A DNA stretch of 10,616 bases from Candidatus Omnitrophota bacterium (GTDB taxonomy: Bacteria > Omnitrophota > Gorgyraeia > Gygaellales > Profunditerraquicolaceae): NCBI GenBank assembly GCA_020061545.1, contig JAGUYA010000058.1, forward strand, positions 1 to 10,616, written 5' to 3'. Made by a program: the position numbers and the translations under genes. Below the pieces are notes generated by a model. That model ran no database searches. It saw only the letters and a program-made list of their open reading frames with translations, and was not told where the DNA came from. Below are positions 1 through 9,000 of the stretch, piece after piece; the first letter of the stretch is position 1, and each line of letters begins with the position of its first letter.

Positions 1-3000
1 GGAAAGCCTATCAATGCCATTAAAATCTCAGATAACTTAACAATAGAGTTAGACAAGCCCCTAAATATCTCAAAGCAAAGAATTGAAGAAATTTATAATT
101 GGCTTAAAGGAAGGCCCTGTGGCGCTAAGGCTTTTTTTGATTACTTAAACTACAAGGCTAAGGGAGTTTCTGAGCAGGATATTGCGGTAATGGCTTTGAC
201 CATAGACATCTTAAATGGTGTGGTTAAGCCCGAAGGAAATCCCAAGGTAATTAAAAATTCTCTCTTTGCTCTATCCAAGACTTCAGAATTCTTTGGCCAC
301 AAACTTTATCCGGTTAAGTTTGATATTCAGGGACAGTCCCCTTTGACTCTGATGGGGACAGTCCCTGCTCCTTTTATTGCCCACTTAAAAGGCGACCACT
401 ATATTTTAGTTACCAGAATAACCCAAGAAAAGGTTTATTTTCTTGATGAGCACAGAGAAGAGTTTCTGCCCTTTGAAAAATTCTTAAGTGAATTCTCTGG
501 CTATGCCTTAATACAGGGACAGTCCTTGCTAAATCAGAATTACAGCATTAAGGAGACTGTTCCTAAAGTAGAAGGTGTAATTACTGATAGTCAAGCCAAA
601 CAAATAAAAGGTGCAAGAAGGGTTTTGGAAGGCACAAGCACATCAAATTGGGATAATGATTATCAGTGGCGCCAGAATAATTTCCCTTCCGCATCCACAT
701 CAAGTTTCACCGGCTATAGTTTTCCCAGTCAAGATTTACAGCCTCAGGACCTAAATATTTCTACTCAGATTTCTGCTCAGATTCCCATAGGCATTAGCAT
801 AACTTCTCACGGAATTGGCGGAGCCACTTCTCAGCAGATAATGGGTTTTCATACTGAGTATAAAAACCCTGATACCAATGATATTTCTTCTAATACCTAT
901 CGTTTTTCTCAGCCTCTTACTACCATTTACGATTCTTCAGGGAGGATTACACAGGCTGTCTGGAATGGTCAGCCAGCAATTAGTAGAGAAGCCCAGAACG
1001 GTTTTGAGATTCCTTATTGCGCGGTTAATAAAACTTCTGTTACTCCTGAGGTTAAATTTGAGGATAAGATGTTTGTGTGGATAAATAAATCTCTTTATAA
1101 CATTGCTTCTTTTAAGGCGCCAGTTACCCAGGATACTTTTCGTTCAGGTGATCTTAGCTGGGATATGCGTCAATACGGCGCTGGGTTATTGAATCCTGGA
1201 GGGGTTAGCGCTTTTCAGGGTCCGGGCCAAGAAGGTCCACCTGTGCCTGATAGGTATAATAGTAACCTCAATCCCAATATTTGTTCTGCAAAGCAAGTAG
1301 GCAATACTATTTTTACTCTTTCTCCTGATAATCAGGGCAAGCTTAATCTTAATTTTACTAATATGGGCATTACTCCTGGCGCAGGAGATAAAATTGGGTT
1401 TGAGCCGGACAAGAAAGTTAATATAATCCCCAATTTTTCCTGGACACCCACAGAAAAAAATAACTATTTATATGTTGCTCCTCCTCCTGGTCCCGGCCGC
1501 TCTTTTGGTTTAGGTTTTTCCAATGCTAATGTGTCCACTGGTCAGAATATGATGTGGCATGTTGTGAACAAGGAACAAGGTGTTAGTATTTTCGGTAATT
1601 TGTCAGCTGGAAGGACGATAAGTCATAATGGGGCAGGTTTTCCTTTTGCAACAGATTTGGCTGGTGCCTTACCAAACCGACTTTCCGCGGAAAGCAGACT
1701 ACCGGGAGTAGATGAAATTGGAAAAGGTTTTATTCCTTCTAAGGTAGTGACAGATAAACAGGGAATATTTCCTGATTCGCAGGGTTATGTTAAAGGATAT
1801 GCCTGGGATGGCGACCTTATTGCCTGGCGTTTTGATGAACTTCCTAAAGAAAACATCCAAAGCTACCAACCTCCTTTTCCCTCAGAACCAGAACCACCAC
1901 CCCTCACCAAGGCTAAAGTTTTTCTGACGCCAAATCCTCTTGTAGTAAAACTCATAGGAACAATTGGAGTTACTGCTTTAGGAGAACCTACTCAATTCTC
2001 TAATAGTGAGTTGACATTTCCAGAAGCATCCAGGCAGAATCGTATTGAATTTTTTCGCAAGGAGCATCTGTGGGTTGTAAGTGACGTAGTAGTAAAAATA
2101 CAAGATTATTTTGTAACCCAAGGAAACATAGATGTAATACCTGATACAAAGCCTATAATCGCTTATCATCACCTATTTAACGATGGCGATGGCGGACGTG
2201 TTTCCATGGCCCCACTATCATCATTATTTCCACTTGACCAGTCAATTCGGATTACTATGTTTGGAGATGGGGCCTGGGAAGTTAGAGAAGTTGTGGGCAT
2301 TGGGGAGGATAAACCGGCTAAAATTGATTTAGTAGAGTTAAAAAAGAAGTTAGATGAAAACTTCAAACTAAAGAATGATTTTTTTGCTAAGGAGGTGGTG
2401 GGATGGGGAGAGAGATACCTTACTCACGAGGATAGAATTAGAGCTATTGCTGCTTCAATTGAGAAAGGCAAAAACAATCCTAAGGGATTTTTTGAGAATA
2501 TAGCTGAAAAGCAATTCCCTCTTCTCACAATACTAGAGATTAAGTTTGTAGGAAATTCCATAGCCCAAGCCCACTTCAATTTTGCCTGGACAGAACCAGT
2601 TGCTCAGGGTTATCGCGCTTCAATTATGTCTGCATTGGCAACTTTGCCTTGTCAGGAGGAGATATTAAGGATAGGTGCTTATGAGGATAGAAATATGAGT
2701 ATTCAGCAAAAGACCTTAGGTTTAACCGCATCCAGCATTAAGGATAATTATTTATATTCCTACCTGCAAGAGCAATTGCATAGAGATTCTGAAGGCAGCC
2801 TTAATTTTACTGATATTTCTGAGTGGAATAATGGTAAATGGGAGCTATCTAAAATTAACGGGACAATATTTGGTTATGAGAATACTAAGAAAAACTTTTC
2901 TAAGTGTGCAGAAGAAAATAGAAAGATAATAGAATTATTAACTCAGGAAGCGAATTTACGCACTCAAGGAAAGTTTGGGGAAGCAAACAAAGTACATAAC

Positions 3001-6000
3001 TCAAACATAGTAAATAATAAAGGTTTATTTCCTGAGGAATATATGAAGCGTTTGAATTTAATTAGTCTCCCGGCTAATCTCCATAAGAGCTCGGTAGATT
3101 TGCATAAAAATACACAACCAGGCATAGGAATAGGATTAGAAGTATTTGACAACCAAGGAGGTTTTCTTTATAGTTTCTCACCTGAAAAAGAATTGTCTCG
3201 GACAGTGGTAAAGGTTGAAAACGGGTTTGACGTTTATCAATCCTATAAGACAGGGCAGGCAGTAATGGCTGGATATTTCTTTAACCCGGCTGCATTAAGT
3301 ATGGTTGCTCTGGATAGCAAGGAAGCTAAAATTGCACTTTTAACCACACCAGTATTTAAAGACTATCTAGAGGACCTCTATAACAAGGAGATAAAATCCC
3401 AGACAACCCCACCAGGCAGTTCTCAAATTTTATTTACTGATTGGTGTATGAAACAAAACATAGGAAAACTTCTTATAGAAGGAATGCCGCTATCAGGGAT
3501 TGTTTCTCAAGGAGGATTTAAAAAAGAAGTTGGAGATTCCCCAAAGCCCTATCTTTTGAGTTTTAATGAGGGCAAGGATTGGGTTGTGGTTTATAATAAT
3601 CCCGAACAGCCTTTAATCGATGTTTTTAATAAACTAGAATCTAAAAAAGATCCTCCTGCTCTAGCTTCTTTGATAACCAATGAAAACATTGTATTAGGAG
3701 CAAAGGGTGTTACTCTTGAGCAATTAAAAAGCGGAAAAATCCCCTGGGCTAAAACGTATTTTGATATCAAAGGCTGGAAATACAGAACAGAAATAGGAGG
3801 CCAGAGATTAGAATCTACTTTTGGAGAAGGATTTAGACTAGAGAATAAGACTGGGGATAAAACTACTCCTTTGGATTTGCTTAGGGTTAATGAAGGTAGC
3901 TATTTTAAAATAGAGCCAGGAGAAAATAACCAGCAGGTTTGGACATATCAGGGTTATTTAAGAGAAGGAGATTTTTTCTATCAATATATACCCCAATTAA
4001 ATAGTTTTGAAGGCTGTAGTAACCCAGAAATTCAACCTTATCCTACAATTGTTCATTCTCTTTCTCAAGAAGAGAGTAAAGAACTCAAAGCCTTAACAGT
4101 AGATGACTACCCAGGATTAGGTCATTTTAAGATCAGTTCACAGATTACAGATTCTCAGGCCTTTGTTAAGAATGGTCAGGTTGTATTTGGCATTGGTTCA
4201 AAGGTTTTTTATCCTGAAAATAGTTTTGCTCCTTCTCCTTTTTCCTTTTCGCGATATAGAGGAGGACAAGAACAGGTAGCTTTAAATCACAGTCCTGATG
4301 AGAATAAATTCTTTACTTCTACAAATAAGACACCTGGCTTAGAATCCAATTATTATTTTGACCCCCAGATAAATAGAGAGATAAGCGAAAAAGGAGAAAT
4401 AGTTCGGTTTTATAATGTAAAAATAACTGCGCGGGAGGATAAGCCTTTAATCTGGACAGGTTCTTCCTGGCTGTATCATAAACAAGGAAAATACGAAACT
4501 CAAGGCTCAAGGGTTGATATTAAATATGACAGCTTGAATAAGACTTTATTCACCGCTAATTTAGTTTTTAATCCCAATCCTGCAGTGGAGAGCTTTAATC
4601 AAATTTTAGATAGTATGATAAATGAAAAAATGAGTCGTTTACCTGAGGATCAGAGGAATGATTCTAATCTAAGAAAATCTTTTAAGGAAACTCTTGAGCC
4701 CTTAGCCATAGATTTTTATCGACAGCTAAAGAGCTCAATAGCCAAAACAGAGGTGTCTTATGAAGAAGCCCAGAAATTATTTAAAAATGCGAAGGAGAAT
4801 CTGCTTAGCCAATATGGATTTTTAAAATTAACAGCCAACGGAGAGGCAATAAAAGACTGTTCTCTGCCAGAGAGTTTTAATTTAAAAGGAGGCCAAGTCT
4901 TAAAGAGCTGGGTAGAGTTAACCACTGGCCAAGACAAACAAGAAACACTTGCTCCAGTAGGTCCTTCTGTGGAAAAACCTTCTACAGAAGAAAAAATTCA
5001 ACCTACATCTATCCAGGATTACAATGCTTTTAGATTTATGCCTTCAACCGAATCTTCCTATACGATAGATGGCCTTAGATTAAGAGGTTTAATAGAATTT
5101 TACCATGGTCCGGGTGGGATATTTATGGATTTATCTTCTAATCCTGGAGCAAAGGCTGTAGCTTTAGAAAGGATGACTGTTATCAGCATCTTTTCTTCTT
5201 TTATAAGTGGTTCTGAGTCTGGAGAGCACAGAAGAGGAAAGATTTCATTTGAGGTAGATACAGGAACATCAATAGAGTTTTCTTCCGGTAATAGCCTTGA
5301 TGGCTTTGGCCAGATTATCAATAGTAGTAGAGTTTTTACTATCAAAGCGCCTTCTTTTGTAAGAGAGCGTTATTATTTTAATGGAAGGGGAGATATTGTT
5401 AGAAGTACTGGCTCTTTAGAAATCACAAGTTCCAGAGGTATTCCTATGGTGAATTCCCAGATAATCAATCCTCCTCCTGATATTACTGGATTTCTAAATT
5501 TTAATGGTCAGCCTTTTAGATTCGAAAATCATACTCCTATTCCAGAAGCAATTGAAAAAGTTAAAGCAATCCTTGTAGTAGGAGAAGATGGAGAATTATC
5601 CTTTGTGGATAAAAATGCTAAGGTTCTCCTTCCTTTATTAGACCAGTTTAAAGCTCCTACCCAAGTATCTCCGAAAATAAAAGACCACCAGGAGGGAAGT
5701 TTTAAATCCGACAGCGTAGAACCTAAAGAAAAAGCCACTTTATCAAGGATTCCTGAGAGCAAAGAATGGATGAGTTATACAGGCTATTATGCCACTTGTG
5801 GTGTTTTACCTTGGGGTTTTCAGGATAATTTTTTTAATGTAGAGATGACTTTAGATGGAAGTTTTACTGGTAAAGGTAATTCTCTGCCTGTAGGTCAATA
5901 TCAGGCTTATTATTTAGATAAAAAAAGCAATACCCTATCATCATTCTGGCTGACTCCTAATAGTGGTATTCACTGGAGGAATATAGGCCAAGAAGGCATT

Positions 6001-9000
6001 AAAGCAAATGATTTGGCTGGAATAATGCTTGAGGCCAATGATATTCCTTCTCAGATTACTATTAATCCGGATTCATCAGTAGATGAGATATGGATTGGCG
6101 GTAGTGGTAAGGCTCGCTCATACCCACTTAAAGAACTCTACAAGGCTGTTTTAGATAATATAAACATTTCTGAGGCAAAGCAGTTAATTGGAAAAGGAAT
6201 AGATGAGTTTAAATACTTAGACTTTTCGGTTAATTCAAGCAAGGCGCAGTTAGATATTATTAAGAAAGAGACCAGTGAAGTAGTAGAAAGAATAGGGATT
6301 GGAAATGCGGTAAAAGGAGAATTGCAGGTTATTACTCCTTTACCAAAAAAGGGCAAAGAGGAGATAAATTGGCTGGTTGAAAGATATATACCCATAATAA
6401 AAATATCTTCTCCTGAAAAAGAACTTGGTTTTCTTTATGATTTTGGGAAGATAGCAGAGACCCCTAAGCCTGGAAATGATAGAGTTGCAAAGGTGGAATT
6501 ACCTGAATTTGTGTTTAAAAATCCTTTTCCTGATAGAATAAAAATAGAAAATAGCAGCGATCCTCATAGTGGCAAGAAATTGGTTGTGCTTACTCCTAAT
6601 GGCAGCACATCTTTATCTATTGGTTATGACGGTCATATTTATCCTTTTGCTGCTGGTAATATCCTTGAATTTTCACCTGGGACAAACTTTGGCCGGCTGA
6701 TGAATATTAAAAAGGGAGAAGTTACAGTTATTCCTTTTGCTCAAAGAGTAAAGGAAAAAGGTAAAAATGTGTTGGTTGCCTCCTTAGATATTTTTCCCAA
6801 AGATAATCAGAAAGTAATCTTTGATGCTTACAGTATGCATAACTTAGTGCAGCCTGACAAAAAGCATGAGGGATATTATATAGATAGTAACAGTGGTAAA
6901 GGTTTTCTCTGGAATAAAGATGGCATTTTCTTCACTGGAAAAGATGGGGATTATTCTGCTAAGAAATGGCAAGGGTATAATTTGCCTAAAGAAAAGGGAG
7001 ACCATATTGGTTTAATAAAGTCATTTAGACCAGATAAAGTTGATCTTGCCTATGTTTTGCCTCAGGTTGACTTAAGAAGCATAGGAGATAAATCCTGCCT
7101 TATTTTAAAAACAACAGGAACTACTAATGCTCCTACAGGCAAAGGAACTGAGCCCTGGTGGTCAAAGATAACTACTCATTCTAATACTGTATGGACAACA
7201 CAAGATAATTTCAATATTTTTACATCCCGCACAAAGGGCTCTTTGGAATTTGCAATTCTCCCAGGCTTTCATCAACCCCAATCACACCATATTGCTACTA
7301 ATCCAGGAGCAGGGGGAGTAAAAATAGATAAATTACCCCTGGCAAGCAACCCAACAAGATTAGTAACAGTAAAGAGTGATTTCAAGGTTTCTCTTAATCC
7401 AGGAAAATTAGAATTTAAACCTTCAAGAGATGAAAGGGGAAATCCTGTAGCTTTAGTTTCTGGTTATGTCTTTTACCCAGGAGAAACAAAGAGGATAAAA
7501 TTAGGAGAGTTGCACAAAGTAGTTACTTTTGACGGTAAAGAGGCAAAGGTAGATGCCATTTATTATCAGAACGAGAAATTAAGCTTTAACAAAATAGGCA
7601 AAGACAATAAATATGCTATTGATACACAGGGAAGGTATTGGGATTTAGATGTTGGTAAAAAATTAAAACAGCTGCCAGCAGGAGTTAATCTGTTAGCTGT
7701 GGGAAGGATGTCTTTAAGAGACGCTCAAGGAAATGAAATTAAGCTTAGCGATACAGGTAAAACTGTTGACGGTAATAAGATCTGCAGAGGTTCGGATACT
7801 AAGTTGTATGTGATAGGTAAAGGTGATAAGATTTTCCTTATGGAGCAATATAAGACGTTGGCAAAATTACTAAAACCACTTAAGACGAAAGACCCTACAG
7901 TAAATCCTTTTACAGTGGAAATTATAGAAAAGTTAGGAGTTGATATATTCCGGATTAAGGGAAAAAATTATTTCTATAGTCAAAATAAACTTATTGAGGT
8001 TTATCAGTTAGCCAAAGAAAGAAGAGAATTTTTGCAAAGATCTCGGGAAATAGTAAACTGTCAGTCAATTAACCCTTCGATTAATAAGGAGACAGGACAG
8101 TCAACTACAACTTTTAATTCTGGGAGAGAAAATAAATCTCTAGAAGCAAAGCAAAATAAAGAATTATTAGATAAATTAAAGAATGAAATAAAATTACTTA
8201 ATATTGCTGAGAATGCCTTAAAGAAAGGTGATCTTGACCTTGCCTTGGTTGCCCTTAACATATCAGAATTATCCCAAGATATATCACAATTACCATCACA
8301 GATAAAAGAAGTTTTAAAACATTCGTCGTATTCTTCTAATAACAAGGGTAGTGGCATTGAGAAACAGTTAAAGAAGTATCAGAACGAAATTGGGACAATA
8401 CAGAGTAAACTTTTGGCAAATGCAAAATTAGCAGACAAGGATTTTAGTGCTTTTAACTCTATCTTGGGTTTTGTGAATGCTACCGGAGGAACTTTAAATG
8501 CAGTGGCAAAATTAGAAGCACAAAAAATAACCCAGCAAGCCTTAAAAGATTTAAATCTAAAGGAATATTCTAAGGAGACGAGGGAGAGCTTAAATAATAG
8601 AGATAAGGTTGAACTTGACATAAATAAAGCATTAGGCAATTTAGAAAAGGGAAATTATCTAGAAGCCTTGAGTATTTTAGGAAACATCGAAAATAGTCTT
8701 ATTATACCTGTAAGTTTAGATTCATCAAAGATCAAACCAGAGAATGTAGATGATTTTCATGCCCGGATCAGGTTTTTGGAACTGGCGTATAATTTAAAAA
8801 GTGTGTTCACGTGGGGTAAAAAGAAAGAAGTGGTAGAGAGAGCAGGTCAGATATTGAATAGTCTTACGAAGCAGGCTTATCAATCTTATGCAGGTAATTT
8901 GTATTATGGTTCATATATACGTGGGAAGGTTTTTTCGACCATTTTCAACATTCCCATAGATCTTGCATACGCTGGTTTTCATTTTTGGGAAATTCCTGCG

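Larger units (their letters stand above)
73..534 (+). other. C39-like cysteine peptidase domain (residues about 25-178)
   Basis: The segment RPCGAKAFFDYL (residues 38-49) matches the catalytic-Cys motif of peptidase family C39, with Cys40 followed by Gly-Ala and a helix. About 90 residues later comes PFIAHLKGDHYILV (124-137), the typical strand with catalytic His133. VYFLD (145-149) supplies Asp149, and FEKFLSEFSGYALI (158-171) matches the usual C-terminal end of the fold. Known C39 domains cleave after double-glycine leaders and usually sit on ABC exporters; here no transporter segment is seen and the domain is part of a giant chain. The oxyanion-hole Gln, normally six residues before Cys, is Trp34 here, so activity may be altered or lost. 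A repeat-derived stretch (residues about 110-122) lies just before the His strand. I am fairly sure of the fold and less sure of activity. Confidence 0.8.

Noticed and set aside
878..1084. Short + strand open frame with a hydrophobic Leu-rich product
   Set aside because: It lies in another frame of the giant gene, has no ribosome binding site, and its Leu-rich product comes from TTC/CTT-type codons of the real frame read out of phase.
2389..2405. Strong ribosome-binding-like AAGGAGGT followed by ATG at 2403
   Set aside because: The ATG is in another frame and reaches a stop after ten codons. The sequence is explained by the Lys-Glu-Val codons of the main frame.
8095..8102. GGACAGTC, a possible fourth copy of the repeat seen at 330-525
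   Set aside because: Only eight bases match, the palindrome is not completed and no second arm is nearby, so chance is the simpler explanation.
8061..8357. Minus strand open frame of 98 codons with Ser/Phe/Leu-rich product
   Set aside because: It is antisense to a Lys/Glu-rich helical segment, which automatically yields Phe/Ser/Leu codons on the other strand; there is no independent support.
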